Below are positions 23,201 through 35,959 of a DNA stretch of 64,000 nucleotides, piece by piece. This DNA comes from Owenia fusiformis. Its lineage: Eukaryota; Annelida; Polychaeta; Sabellida; Oweniidae. A program made the translations under genes and the position numbers. The notes beneath the pieces are model-generated. The model searched no databases, was not told the origin of the DNA, and was given only the letters and a program-made list of their open reading frames with translations. How positions within the stretch are numbered: position 1 is the first letter of the stretch; each line of letters begins with the position of its first letter. The stretch lies in assembly GCA_903813345.2 (NCBI GenBank), contig CAIIXF020000009.1:5324030-5388029 (forward strand). Direction: 5' to 3'.

Positions 23201-24047
23201 ACTCACAGATGGAACTTGGTTTGCTGAAATTGTTGTCGATATTCATGATCTGTAAGTTATAGTTTTACCATTGAATAAAAAAGATTACCCTTTGCATTCG
23301 TTCACTTAGCTTCCCAAAAGAGAGTTTTGTCGTTTATAACTAGACTCTGTGCGCTTGGTATTGGGTAAAAAGATCTCTCTGCTTGTTCAATACCTAATTT
23401 ATGAAAACAGTGTTCTAGCTTGACAGACTGACACTCTTACGCTGACACTGCGTTTTTCATTACCCCAGTAATAAAACAGAGTGTGACATTATCCCAGTAA
23501 CATTATCTGAGGAATGGGATAATGTATCGATCATCAAATGATTCAGTACACACAAATGGTGTGCCCAATGCCTCAGTCACATTTGATCTACGGCAACCGA
23601 ACAGCGGCCGTACCTTCCCCAAATCGAGAGAAATACTAGTTTGCAGCATAAAATAGGGATTAACAGTACGATTGATGTAGAGTTTCTATATCCATTTTGT
23701 GAAGCTACGGCCGCCATACGTCCGCCGTAGAGCAAATGTGATTGTGGCTTTAGGTTGGCAAAACAATTAAGCTTATAACTTAAACAAGATGTCCACATTT
23801 ATTTATACTTTCAGCTATATCTGACGTTGGGTTTGCAATATGGAACAGGGCGGTGTCGGTTACTGAAAGTGACGGCCCTCAAGTTGGATATGTAGCACAT
23901 ATTGCCGGGGCACTCGCTGGACTCGCAATGGGGCTCATAGTGCTCAAGAACTTTGAAAAGAAACTTTATGAACGCGTGATATGGTGGTGTGCTTTGATTT
24001 TGTACTTCGCTTGGCTCATCTTCGCGATTGCGTGGAATTTTCTGTGA
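20203..24047 (+). CDS. Rhomboid intramembrane serine protease (RHBDL1/2/3-type)
   Basis: Six exons: 20203-20853, 21871-22013, 22456-22568, 22837-22937, 23197-23251 and 23815-24047, giving 431 residues; all junctions are GT-AG and in phase. ATG 20203 has a good context (gcagaaATGg). The protein has a long cytosolic extension with PPNY (residues 21-24), PPKY (37-40) and a Pro-rich run, a first membrane segment near [14 protein letters not shown], and the rhomboid core. The core has EAWRF, the HxxxN motif (H268, N272 in GWIHLFFN), [10 protein letters not shown], the catalytic serine S320 in [10 protein letters not shown], and the catalytic histidine H383 in AHIAGALAG, followed by a last helix. 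The Ser-His dyad is intact, so it should cleave membrane proteins such as EGF-type ligands. It resembles animal RHBDL proteins, but I cannot pick the paralogue. Two PPxY motifs are unusual for this family. AATAAA lies at 24282-24287. Confidence 0.93.
21318..21837. mobile_element. Fold-back element flanked by TTAA, GC-rich internal repeats (rhomboid intron 1)
   Basis: TTAA (21,314-21,317) and TTAA (21,838-21,841) flank inverted ends GCCCGGTATACACCAATGGG. The interior is a long imperfect palindrome of degenerate GGGGCAAAATCCCA / TGGGACTCGATGG phrases. Its centre is the perfect palindrome GAATGAACATGTTCATTC near 21,567-21,584. TTAA flanks are typical of piggyBac- or Kolobok-type MITEs. The many open frames here (HGTSWDLVG-like repeats) are translations of the minisatellite. 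Confidence 0.75.
23575..23758. mobile_element. Small inverted-repeat element in rhomboid intron 5
   Basis: TCACATTTGATCTACGGC near 23,577 is matched by the reverse complement of GCCGTAGAGCAAATGTGA near 23,725-23,745, about 170 bp apart. This looks like a short MITE. No target duplication was confirmed. Confidence 0.5.
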
Positions 24048-24658
24048 GATAGCACAACATCTAAAGTGAAAGTCAACGTAATATACAATATGTCGTAGTT
24101 TTGATGGCCATGACAGCAGTTAGCGTCATCAAGAATGGAGGCAGATTTTTGCATAATACCAGGGTTGCAGACTGAATGGTGGACCGATGTTAAGATGAAC
24201 TTTATATACAAATAGTCAAATATTTGGATTGATCAGTCTATTTTAGGTGTACTTAAAGTACTATGTATATTGTAAAATGGCAATAAAATGATACTATTCA
24301 TGAACGCATTTAAGAAATGTGTTTACATCTAGTCGATTAAATTGTTAACGTAAAATAATAAAGAAAATTTAAAAAAAATTGATCTTATTGGGTCACCCTG
24401 TGCCGTCAACACTAATTAACCAATACTCCCCTCAAAAAGTAACGCTAAGCTAAGATGATATTTTTAATCCTCTCGATTTAACACGAGGTCCAATGGGATA
24501 GTTGGTACAGGCAACTTTTTGTAGAAGAGGGTACTGCATTATAACTAAACTTGTATTCGCGAATGCAGCTAACGGCTAGCGGCTACCTGATTAACTTACT
24601 ATTTTATGACTTACTCATTAAAATAACAATGGAATACTGTCAGGTATTATTCTTATTT

Positions 24659-24782
24659 GAAGGGGCAACAAAGACTGCAGAGAGAAAATTCAATTTTTTT
24701 CTTTTTCTGAGCTATCAGTGCAACATTTGGTTTAACATCTTCTTTGACATACCTATTTTCTTAAAATGTAAGGATAAACCAA
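24659..24782 (+). repeat. Dispersed repeat, second copy at 26.81-26.94 kb
   Basis: The stretch from GAAGGGGCAACAAAGACTG to CTTAAAATGTAAGGATAAAC recurs with few differences at about 26,812-26,935, inside the 25-27.6 kb element. This shows that the element's interior contains sequence also found outside it. Confidence 0.7.
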
Positions 24783-25063
24783 GGGAAAGATCAGTACCCG
24801 GTGATTTCAGCGGGAAGTGGCGTTTCGTTCAGTGGATGAGCTGCGCGCGCACGCATAAATGTGATTATCCAATATAATTAGGGGAGGGCTTACTTCCTGC
24901 GAAAGCTATTTGGATTTTGATATAATATAGTTTCAAAATCTAACATGGCTCTCGAAGTGAGTAAGGGAGGGCTATTTGAAGTAGTTTTTGGTCTCAGGCG
25001 CGACCCAGGGCTGTTGTCTTAAGGACATTTCGTTGAAAATGAGCCATTCGGCTGATAATTGGT

Positions 25064-27624
25064 TAGTTCAACGTCGTTAAACTCAATAACGGCGTTCTTT
25101 ATTATTAGGAATTTTCTTGGGGCCATTATTGAGTTTAACCTCCATGCTATTCTTTCCTTTGATGCAAGTTGTGGATCTATCGAAACCACTTTTCCTCGCT
25201 AATATGACACTGATACTTAACAATAATATAAAACCACATTTCATCAGGCGATTTCACATAATATTATTGTGTTAAATGTTCATTTTTAATCGTAAAATGA
25301 GTCTTATTCTTACCAATTTATGAGACGAATATTTCAACCGGCAATGTCTGTCTGTGCGTCGCCAAAGTAAACTTGGTCAGCGAAACGAAATTGTTCTTCA
25401 ATATTGATATTTATTATAACCATCCAGTATGACACGAATCTTTGCTTTATTCAAACAGCGCGTGTATTCACCCAAGTTTACTCTATTGTTATTTATAAAA
25501 ACTTTAAAAAGCAATACTCGCAACATTATTGATGCATTTGATTACTGGTAATTTCAGCTCAAAGAAATATAGATGTCATTGATTGTGCTAGATTGTGATT
25601 GTGTTGAATAATTGTGCCTAAATATTAAATTATGGTAATTGTTCATGGTTTTCTGCTTGCAAAAACGTACCTAGGAATACACTCAATTGTTTATAACTGG
25701 GATCATGTATTTTACTCAGCATACATGCTTTGTAACAATTGTTACATTTTAATAACTTCAATGTGGTGATGTATTGTGATAAGATTACATGTACAGTGAT
25801 CTCCCCATGTCACTTTTACCGGGGGCTCCCCCTACTTGAAACCAAAGGCCCCCCAGTTGGCACCCAGTTGGCATCTGCACTTCAACTTCTGATTTAAAGA
25901 ATGAGTGAAGTAAGCACCTACACTGAGATATTGTGAGCGTAGCGAGTGCTGATTTTTTTAGACTTGATATCTTGCACCCAGTTGAAATTTTTTTTTGGGG
26001 AGAACACTGATGTATAAGCATGGTTGTTTTATTCCTAGCTCTTAAATGTATGATGTTCTTAATAAAATTAAACAGAAGTTTTGTTTATGCTATTTTATAA
26101 AACATATTTTTCTACAATGATATTTCATTTACTCAATGAGAGAAAAGTTAAACACATGTGTTTTATCACGATATTGGAGCAAGTAAATGTACTTTTAACC
26201 TATACTTCACACCTGATTTATCTCGATACCTCCAAATCTGATTTTTTCAAATCAACACTTTTCAGCTTTTTTCGATCTCATTACTCTAATGTTAAAAAAC
26301 CTTACTTGATCGTCATTAAACATTCAGTCAAAATAATGTCATACTATCTAGTATTTGAGATGTACATGTAAAAGTACATCAAGAAATATTGCTTCAAATA
26401 TTGTTGATCAATTTTGAAAAAAAATTGTTTTGGAAAATGTAAATGCTACTACGGGGAGATTCAACATATAAAGTCACAAAAAGTGAAATATGTTTTCCTG
26501 TATTGGACAGATAATATTTTCTTTTACATTATTTTAATTTGCATAACTATGTCATGCTGTGACCTGAATGAGCCACCTGGTGGTGAAACTGGTAACTACC
26601 TACTCGCATCTGAGTTATTACAATGGGAAATCACTGACTTTCTGGGAGAGAAAACTTTGGCACAATATATATTTAAACATGTTAAGAAAAATATCTAATT
26701 ATTCAGTATCACATGCTTGCGTCTGTCCAAAGATGTTGAAAGCTTTAGCATTTTAGCCAGAAATTTACCATAATTCTGAAAATAAAACAGGAAAAAAAGT
26801 AGGAAACTTAAAGGGGCAATAAGGACTGTAGAGAAAATAGGAAAGTTTTTTCTTTTTTTCTGAGCTATCAAGGCACCATTTGGTTTAACATCTTCTTTGA
26901 CATACCTATTTTCTTAAAATGTATGGATAAATTATCAATTTCAGCATTAAGGAGTGTAAATTCAGTTCAAAGCTTCAAAAAGGGGACTTCCACTTTTATA
27001 TTTTTAAGATCCACCAAGTTTCAAGAGGAATATCAGCTAAAATAATGTTTATCTAGGGGGTTTCTTTGTAGATAATAAAAATAGATGTTAGTCTTGATGA
27101 AATATCCAAACTTAAATATATTTTGACACTGGTCCATGATCGTTGAATGACCCCTCTGCACTAATTATAGCACCTTTAATCATGTTTATCGCAAGCCTCC
27201 TACAGTATTACAATATTTTGTACTTATATATAGGATAACCGGGGTTCGTTTCGTTTTATGAACTTGTTTCGTTCAGTGTTGCTAACGGCGGTTTATTCCT
27301 GAAAGGATTTGCCATTTCGATGTTACCGGAACCAGAACAGAGTTTTCTAAACTAAGAAAAAGCCTTCTCCCAACATTTTCATAATTATACATCGATGAGG
27401 TTACAGGGGGGTATGTGATGATTTGTATTTATTCATAAGGTATGTATGCATGCGTTGATCACATTATTTCTGTAACGATACCATCTTATTACGGTTTAAT
27501 TAGTTCCGCATGTCGAAACCTGCTGAACGATTAAATGATCGCATCAAGGGCAAAATCATCATGGGGCCATAAGACATGTCAGATAAGAAACGAGGCCCAG
27601 GCTAGGTCTAATGTTGTTGGACTA
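25064..27624 (-). mobile_element. Larger TIR DNA transposon with 9-bp target duplication (copy 2, inverted)
   Basis: The left end is TAGTTCAACGTCGTTAAACT and the right end is the complement of TAGTCCAACAACATTAGACC. The flanks are ATAATTGGT at 25,055-25,063 and 27,625-27,633, a perfect 9-bp duplication. The terminal parts (about 25,064-25,330 and 27,240-27,624) match copy 1 in inverted order. The middle (about 25.4-27.2 kb) is extra and contains sequence repeated at 4.3, 24.7 and 28.6 kb. No intact transposase is visible. Confidence 0.85.
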
Positions 27625-28619
27625 ATAATTGGTAAGAGTTTGCGATCTTATAATGTATAACTGTTACTCAGACACATATTTTGACACGATTCTGTTGGAA
27701 ATAAGCTTTGAACCGAGAGATATTCACGATTGATATGCACATTTTTGATTGTGCCATTGCTTTTCTATTGCACAATCCATGTATTGATAGAAGAAACATT
27801 AATAATGCAGATTGGTTTACCTTCAATACATGGCAGACACTACATATCGGTCTATTAATACCAGTTTGTGCCTTAAATAGTTTTATATTTCCATCCACGG
27901 CCTGGAGCCTGGGTGTGTTTGTCTCTTACGTGTATGCTTGTGCATGGACTTCTAATCACTAGCAGAATTTAACATGATGCAAACTCGACATTATAACTCA
28001 TGCTGTAACATTTTGACTTCGCTGGAAAACAATAGGAATTATTTTTCTTGCCAATCAATCATGAATCACAATCAAAATTTCAGAATGATCAATCAGGCAA
28101 TGGTTCAAATCAAGTTATAACATTATATGATATTCAGCAAGAAGTCCGGTAGAAATACAGAATATTTAAACATCAAAGCTGAAAGTTAAAAGCTAATCTG
28201 TCAATTTTCTGTCTGCAAAAGAGCGTTTACATTTGACACAATAACAGACTGGGGCTTTGAAATCTAGGATTCCCCAGGAAAATATGACGTCATACTAATT
28301 AGCATAAGGATTTCCCTATTGGTCTGGGTCGAGCCTTGTTCGGAAACACAATCCATAAATACATGCTAATTTCTAAGGAGATAGGAAGTGTATAACGTGT
28401 TTATCGATTTTGTTTAAAGATTTAATCAATTATCAAATTGTTTAAGTGGATAAAGTGGTCACACTTGCTTCAATTCATAGCGAAATCGACGGATAGAAAC
28501 TGACCGAATTCCCGATATCCTACCCCGTATTACTGTAGGCTATAAGCACAGTGACCTACAGAGGGCGCTATCACAAACAAGTACTGCACGAACCGATAAA
28601 TTCCCGGGTATTGTAACGC

Positions 28620-28815
28620 CCTTGGATAAACTATCAATTTCAGCATTATGAAGCGTAAATTCAGTTCAAAGCTTCTATAGGGAGTCCCTACCCACGTATA
28701 GATTTTAAGATCCATCACGTTTCAAGAGGAATATCAGCTGAAATGATGCTCATCCAGGGGGTTTCTTTGGAGAAAATAAAAATGTATGTTAGTCTTGATG
28801 AAATATCCAGACTTA
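28620..28815 (+). repeat. Dispersed repeat, second copy at 26.93-27.12 kb
   Basis: The stretch from GGATAAACTATCAATTTCAG to CTTGATGAAATATCCAGAC recurs at about 26,927-27,115 in the same orientation with roughly 10% differences. It lies just upstream of the paraoxonase gene. Confidence 0.7.
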
Positions 28816-29018
28816 AGCAATGATGGTAGAGTGGGGTTAACAGAGGGAAGAACAACAAAGACAACGAATAGCAATTATTTGCACTTTGATCAATCAATAA
28901 CTACCTTTCAGATAGTGTCTGGACTTCAAGGTCAATTATCGTTTGAACCTAAATCCCAAAATAAATAGTGCAGCCAAGACTAAAAGTCACAGTAAGTGTC
29001 TAACTCTGGATGTAAAAG

Positions 29019-32000
29019 ATGTTGATGAAATTAACCATTGTAGCGGTTTTAGGGATATTAGCAAGTAGACTTGCTTTACTAGTGTAAGTATAATTGACGT
29101 TAGATTCACACGTTAGATTCAATTAGAACACGATGAGTAGATTGAACCAATAAATCTTTCGCATTTTAAAACACTTTTCATTTCAACCGCTTTAAAAGAG
29201 ATCTAGCGAATAATATACCATTGGAAAGTCAATTCAGATTTAGGGACAGTTGTAGAAATGCGTTTTATGTATATTTTGCTTTCCGATTTGACAGGAGATT
29301 GCTTGGGTTCCACAAGCACGTGTACAATCATAGACCAGGGCCGTGCAGAGTGGTTCCGGGCATAGGTAATAGGATTGATGATCTACACCAGGATTATTGT
29401 ACTCAGTTGAGATAACTCCGCCCTCGCACTAGTTGTAATTATCTCACGTTTTTAAATAATGAAGTGGGGGCTCTGTGATCACTTAAAGGAGATAAATCAA
29501 AATGTATTTGAAGCCATACATAGTTGAAAAGAAAGTTGAAAAATTCGGATTCATTTTTTGCTCACCCTGTACCTTGTAAAGTAAATAGCATATGACTATC
29601 GTCATATTTTGGAGAAAGGTTTATAACCGACGTTTTGTAGACCTTTTAGATGTTGATTCAGACATTTCTTTGAATCCGTTTGTGTTGTAATTAATAAAAT
29701 AAATAAAAAACTATTTTGTGAATTTTAGGAGAGGGATCTGAAGATATACAAACATTATCCGATGGTCTTGCCATTATTTCTGGGGTAAGATATCCAAGGC
29801 TTAATTCATGATCATCGCAAACTGTTTCGAAGACGGAAAATTTGAGCTTAAATATATGGACAAGAATTTGATGAATAGAATAACGTATAAAAAATAACAC
29901 TAAAATGTGGTTGCACTCAACAATTTAAAGTGCTTTGTTATACATAATAGGACTACGAGCATCATCCCTTTGTAGTGGTTAATTCACTATTCCTTTATGA
30001 TAGTTCAACAACAGAAATGGCTTGATTTGAATTTCAGGGTTTGAAAAGCTTCGATGATCCATATGGCATTCCTGATAATATAAACGGCAGCATTTACTTG
30101 TTTGACTTCAAAAATCCTGAAGCAAATGTGAAAGAGTTAACCATCAAAGGAGATGCGTTCAACAAGAGATCATTTAACCCTCATGGAATAAGTGCATATG
30201 AGGATCATAAATCAGGTAAAAGCGTAGGGGATGAGGGGGGGGGGGAGAGGTGAGGAGATTCAGTGTCATGATTTAAGAGTAGCCAAAATTTGAAACGTTC
30301 GTGTCCAAAACGTGTGTGAAAAAGTAACATTGATTGTATCATTATATTTTTTCGTTATTCTGCAAAATAAGTCCTGTCGAGTGCTAATACAGAATATCGA
30401 GAGCAGAATATATCCTGCATTGCACTTCAAATAATATATTCAACAACTTTTTTATTGTGTGATCTTAGGCCAATACATTTTACTTAGGAGATAGCCCTAG
30501 GAAATAGATTTCTGCATCAAAACTTCCATCATGTCTATTTGATCAAATATCTCACAATAATTTAACTAAGAATTGTCCGGGAAACACAAGCATGTCGTTT
30601 TTAAAGGTTCTATAATGTTACACTTTCTTGAATTCATTTTTTAATATCTTCAATATTAGTTAAGCACGGTTCTTTTAAATAATTTACATTCGCTTCTCTA
30701 AAAGAGAAGATTAACAAATGAAATCTAATTAAGTGCTTACCTCTGAGAAGGGTTTGATACAGGACTATGTTTTCAGGAAGAGTCTACTTGTTTGTGGTAA
30801 ACCATCCACCTGGGGGAGACCAGATAGAAAAGTTTACATTTGATAGGAAATCTACAATATTGACCCATGTAAAGACTATAAAACACGAGGCGTTCACCGC
30901 CATGTAAGTATTTACAGAGTGGGTCAAAATCATTTGCCTGTAGATAAAAAACATTTGTAATGTGGATGTTTTAACATATGTGGATGTGGATGTTTGAACA
31001 TACACCCTTGGAAATAATTTAATGTTATCAACTAATCAAAATACCGGCAGCTCCACCATAATGAGACCATGATGATTTTTAAATTCACTTCTTTCTCCTG
31101 TCCAAAACAAATCATTCATTTAGAATAGATTTTCAAAATACCCCTGTTAATTTACTTATCGCTTGTAATACTGTTGTAGGTTAAACGACATCGTTGCTAT
31201 AGACGAGACGCATCTTTACGCGACAATGCCAGTTTACGTAAAGGGTAAAATAGTCATCCCAAGTATGTTCTTATATCTGAGACTGGGATTGGTTCTTCAC
31301 ATTAACATGGATGAAGAAACTGTGGAAACTGTAGGGTCTGGGTATATGATGCCCAATGGAATAAATGCTTCTCCAGATAAGAGGTATGTTTCACTGGCGG
31401 ATCCAGAAGCTATCAAGAGGGAGGGGGCCCTAAATTTGAGTGTGGAAGAAAATTGTGGGCCCCTAAAACCAAAACTAGCGTCCAAATGATAATTTGGCCT
31501 AAAACAGCCCAAAAAATGCCAAATTATGCCCAAAGAGACCCATTTTTGAGGCCCTACAAAACTTTTGGGTCAACAATTTTCTGGGCCCCTGGATCCGTCA
31601 GTTTGTTTTATCTGACCTTCAGTCTTGACAATCTTGCAGCAAAATTACAATTAAACTGGATGGTATTACGATGATGTGTTTGTTTCTACGATTCCTTGAG
31701 TTCACCTTGAACTATGGATGTAACTTTGACCTTTCATGATCCCATATGATGAGATTCCAAAAGCCTTCACAGTGATTGTTGAACTCTCAGATGACCTTCA
31801 ATGAACTTGAATGGTTTAAAATAATGTCATTTTTCCAATGGCCTTGACTTGACCCTTGACACAAAGCAACATCCAAACATAATTTATTTTTACAGGATAA
31901 AATATTTTATTTTTAGACACATTTACTTGTCAAATATGGGTGACAGGAACATAGTCATTTTAGAAAGGAATTCAGACTTCTCCTTGACTGAAGTCAAGGT

Positions 32001-33645
32001 GAGATATTTGGATTATTTCAAAACTTTATGACAATTCATAAATTCTGTAAGTGTGCTGATAATGTGTTATTCACGAAAGTATTCTTTATCACTTTTGCCA
32101 ATTAAATCAGAATGAATTGCATAGCAATTCAATATTTTTCAACAGAAAAACAGAAAATAGTAAAAAGTGAAAACTTGTAAATCAGTGCTTATGCAGATCA
32201 AAATGTTTAATTTCTATTTGAGTTTTCAATTCTTTTTAATGATATCGTTTAAAATCTTTTGCTAAATGTCAGTGTGAAAATATTTAATGCACATGATTCA
32301 ATGAATTGTGGGTGATTTAATGCTCTCGTGAATTGTTGCATACAAGTCTTACATCTTGATTGGCAATTCTCTGTAAAAAGCTTGTCCGTTAAATCTAACC
32401 ACAATTCATTGAATCGTGTAACTAAAAATCATGTATCCATTCCAGTATATCAAATGAATATAATTTAATTCTTGAATTTTATTTACTGTAGACAATAGAA
32501 CTCTATTCAGCAATAGACAATATTGATGTGGACTCATCAACAGGTGATTTGTGGCTAGGTGACATAGCTATATTTCATAAGGCCATGGCTTATATATCTG
32601 GCCCTAATAATAAAGATCCTGGGGTCAAACCCCCAGCAAGGGTAAGTAAACAATATGTAGAACACAACCAGTAAATGAACAAGGTGAAATTTTAGGAAAC
32701 AGTCGATTGACATGAGAGACATAAAATTCAAATCATTATTTCTTATAAATGTAATAGCATAATCCAAATTTATAAACAAACAGCTAACATTATTTTGAAA
32801 TTCTATCATATTTTTGTTACCAATAATAATTAATGAAATGAGTAATATTTTCACTTTTTATGTGGATATTGACACATAAATAGGAATTATTAAAAATCAA
32901 AATACTTTGATTATAAGTTGTCATGAAAGGACGATTCTCGGTTTGGAGAACGAAGTTCATCAATCTAAATGAGCATTATCCCTGCTTCGGACAAATTTGA
33001 TTTTTTTACATAACATAGATTTGAATGTCTTCTTTTGAATAGTCATAATTTAATTTGGGTAATATTTCTAGATTTTTCGCAAAAAAAATATTAGCGCAGC
33101 ACACTGATGAACTTCTTTCCTCAAATCGAGACTTGTATTTTATTGAATCGGTCTAATTGAGCGTTATCCCTGCTTCAGACCAAGTTGTTATTTTTACATC
33201 TTGTAGATTTAAATGTCCTCTTTTGAATATTCATAGTTTAATTTGGGTAATATTTCTATATTTTTCATGAAAAAAATTATTAGCCCAGGAGACTGTTCTC
33301 CAAACTGAGAATCGTCCTTTCCACAAAATTTAGTCATCAACTTTTTTACCAAATAAAAAAGAGTACATTAAAAAAGTTGTTTGCTAACCCTAATAATATA
33401 ATACCTTTAAACAGTAATAATATAATCTAAGCAGTCCATTTAGTTACCAAATACCATGTATAATCTCTTGTTTTTAGGTGCTGCAGGTAAAGATGTCTGG
33501 GAACACAGAGCCCAAAGATATTACAGATGTCTTTGTAGATGATGAGCTGATATTAACTGGAAGTGTTGCTAATAGATACAAGAATGCAATGCTAGTTGGT
33601 AGTGTCAACCATAACATGGTCTACTGTCAACTTCAAACAATTTAA
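29019..33645 (+). CDS. Serum paraoxonase/arylesterase family enzyme (calcium-dependent lactonase)
   Basis: Nine exons: 29019-29083, 29295-29365, 29729-29784, 30038-30215, 30777-30903, 31180-31383, 31917-31998, 32492-32641 and 33478-33645 (366 residues). All join in phase. The N-terminus is a hydrophobic leader (MLMKLTIVAVLGILASRLAL). Conserved paraoxonase residues are present. Calcium ligands are E50-D51 (GSEDIQTL), N168-D169 (LNDIVAID), N225 (PNGINASPD) and D270-N271 (AIDNIDVD). The catalytic histidines are H113 (FNPHGIS) and H133 (VVNHP), and the likely disulfide is C39 to C361 (YCQL). The vertebrate Cys-His pair after LWVG is replaced by LWLGDIAIFH. Exon 3 may end at GGG|GTAAGA, but reading on gives GVRYP, which looks like real paraoxonase sequence, so that donor deserves checking. 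It is probably secreted or membrane-anchored. AATAAA at 33942-33947. Confidence 0.93.
30362..30485 (+). repeat. Dispersed repeat in paraoxonase intron 4
   Basis: Contains GAGCAGAATATATCCTG and TGTGATCTTAGGCCAATACA, shared with 34,930-35,280 (same orientation); the first phrase also occurs at 46,020-46,290. It is a partial copy of that repeat family. Confidence 0.65.
31392..31612. mobile_element. MITE with CACTGGCGGATCC ends, 8 bp past a splice donor
   Basis: Starts CACTGGCGGATCCAG and ends with its near-complement CTGGATCCGTCAG. The interior is low-complexity (GGGCCC, AAAATTGGCC-like). It lies in paraoxonase intron 6, only 8 bp after the exon 6 boundary at 31,383/31,384. It resembles the element at 18,491-18,786. 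Confidence 0.65.
32925..33322. mobile_element. Fold-back element in paraoxonase intron 8
   Basis: GAAAGGACGATTCTCGGTTT at 32,925 pairs with its near-complement ending at 33,322. Inside, two similar half-units carry GAGCGTTATCCCTGCTTC-like phrases (about 32,965 and 33,160). The total is about 400 bp. Confidence 0.7.
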
Positions 33646-33949
33646 TTGCCAGACCAACTCTCTCAATCTCCGAGCCTTTCGTCCAGTGCAATCGTACCTC
33701 CTGTGTAGTGAAGGTACGCAACGAACGAAATGAATTTTGAGAATGTAACTCTCTCCCAATATGGTAGCTAGAAGCAAAACAGAAAAACATTTTGATATGG
33801 TCGATATTGATTGCTTAAAAATGAAGAGCTCAATTCCAGTAGGTTGCCATCTTTTAAGATTTCAATCAAGAAGTGATGTCACATATCAGTGAATTGTATT
33901 TCTGCTTTGATTATCAAGGCGAAGTTGCAACCCGAAACACTAATAAAGG

Positions 33950-34930
33950 TGACAAAAATTTAAAGATGAAGTAATAAGTACACTACATTGACATGTCTTC
34001 ACTCTTTTGATAAATAAGTTCATAACAGTTGTCTTTTATATACAAAACTATGTATTTATTTATTCATTACTGCTTAACTTTTACTTGACAATTAGTAACA
34101 TAATATGAAGCGTAGTTACATAATTACATATAGCGCTTTGTGTATAGTAACATAATGTGAAGTATAGTTACATAATTACATATAGCACTTTGTGTGTAAA
34201 TACATAATATGAAGTGTAGTTACATGATCACATAAAGCACTATGTGTGTAGTTACATAATTACTTACAGAAAACATGACTATCAATTTAGTAACATATTG
34301 TGAAGTGTAGTTACATAACTACATATAGCACTGTGTGTGTAGTAACATAATACAATATGAAGTGTAGTTACACAATTACATAGCACTATGTATGAAGTAA
34401 CATAATGTGAAGTATAGTTACATAATTACATACATCTCTATGTGTATGATATTGTTTGGTTATGGATTGGTGTAAGAGAAAATACTGTCCTCCAGGGTTA
34501 TTTTTTTATTTTTCTGTTTAGGTATCTGCCTGTCTGCAACTGTATATTGACTTATAAGCCAAATCAGATCACCATGGTAATATATGAGAACTCTGACAAT
34601 ATAGTACAATAACGTCATTTCGAAGGGCAATATAGTTCGGCCCTTGGTCCAATATTTCACAATATTGCCTGCAGAAATGATGTTATTAGTATTATTACCA
34701 CAGTTAATGACCAGGGCTGAAATAGCAGGAAAATCGTACGCACTGAACAATATCTAATTTCCCGGAGAAAATTGTCGATCATTGATTGTATTATTGACTG
34801 CCATTATGGACCACCACTATGACATCATATATTGCTCAGGTCGATATTGTAAAATGAATGCCTTCTAAACTAGCACTAAAACCCCTAGAACTGGCCCGGC
34901 AAGGTGGTAATAATATAAGTTATTGAATGA
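33950..34930. repeat. Intergenic, with tandem repeat of about 55 bp at 34,085-34,440
   Basis: About seven imperfect units, each carrying GAAGTGTAGTTACATAATTA and CATATAGCACTTTGTGTG. The rest is AT-rich and has no exon that I recognise. Confidence 0.7.
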
Positions 34931-35280
34931 TGTGAATTGCAATACAGGATATATTCTGCTTGAGAAATTCTGTATTGGAACGAGATGAAGTTTGAGTGCT
35001 AATATAGAATATCGAGAGCAGAATATATCCTGTATTGCGCTTCAAATCATTCAACAACATTTTCATTGTGTGATCTTAGGCCAATACATTTTACCTAGGA
35101 AATATTCTGTAATCTCTGTACAACTACTGAGATTGTCCCCTCCGTACCAATATTTTCTGTATTGCTCTGGAGATGATCAATGGGGACAATCTCAGTAGTA
35201 ATACAGATTGGTACAGCACAAGAACTGACCAATCAGAGGGCTTCATTTTACAGATCATACGATAATAGGCAATATTGACT
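34930..35280 (+). repeat. Dispersed fold-back repeat
   Basis: Contains inverted copies of GCAATACAGGATATATTCTG within itself. It shares long stretches with 46,020-46,290 (reverse orientation, including TGAGATTGTCCCC and GAACTGATCAATCAGAGGGC-like sequence) and with 30,362-30,485. Probably a MITE family. Confidence 0.65.
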
Positions 35281-35959
35281 CTTATACCAATCGTTATATT
35301 GTGGTGTAAAAATACATTTTCAAAAACATATTCTCAGTCTGGATTATATTCAATAAAGACTATTAGACAAGTCTATATAGTAAATAGATATTTACTTTTC
35401 TGAAATCTAATAATAAGTTTACCATTCTTCTAAAATTCTGTTTAAATTTTGAATTTTAAAACCCAAACTATTAAAACTGTTACATAACTGCTAACATAAA
35501 TCTATATGTTCATAAAATATACATGAAATAATAATGATCTATACATAGCACCAAGTACAACAACCAAATAAACTAAATGTGTTTCAAAACATAAATCAAT
35601 TTGATTTACATTAACAATTTTTTTAAAAATACAATAAGAACTGACAACAATACAATAAGTTACTTTACAACAGTATATCTTGTAAATCTACTGTATTTCA
35701 TATTTTAAAGGTATTTTGTTCTGTATATGCACAGTACATAAAGCAGTTTTGAAATATAAATCTGAAACATTCTTGAATCAAAACTTCAGTTTTTGTTTTT
35801 GATTTTTACATATACACCTGTATAAAATTTCTTATAAACATATTAATATTTGATGACTTTGAAAATTCAAATCAAATGACATCACTTATCTTTAGGATAT
35901 TTTGTTTAAAAGCTGGTATTCATATGAAATGGAGAATTAACCAAATTAAATTAACAAAT

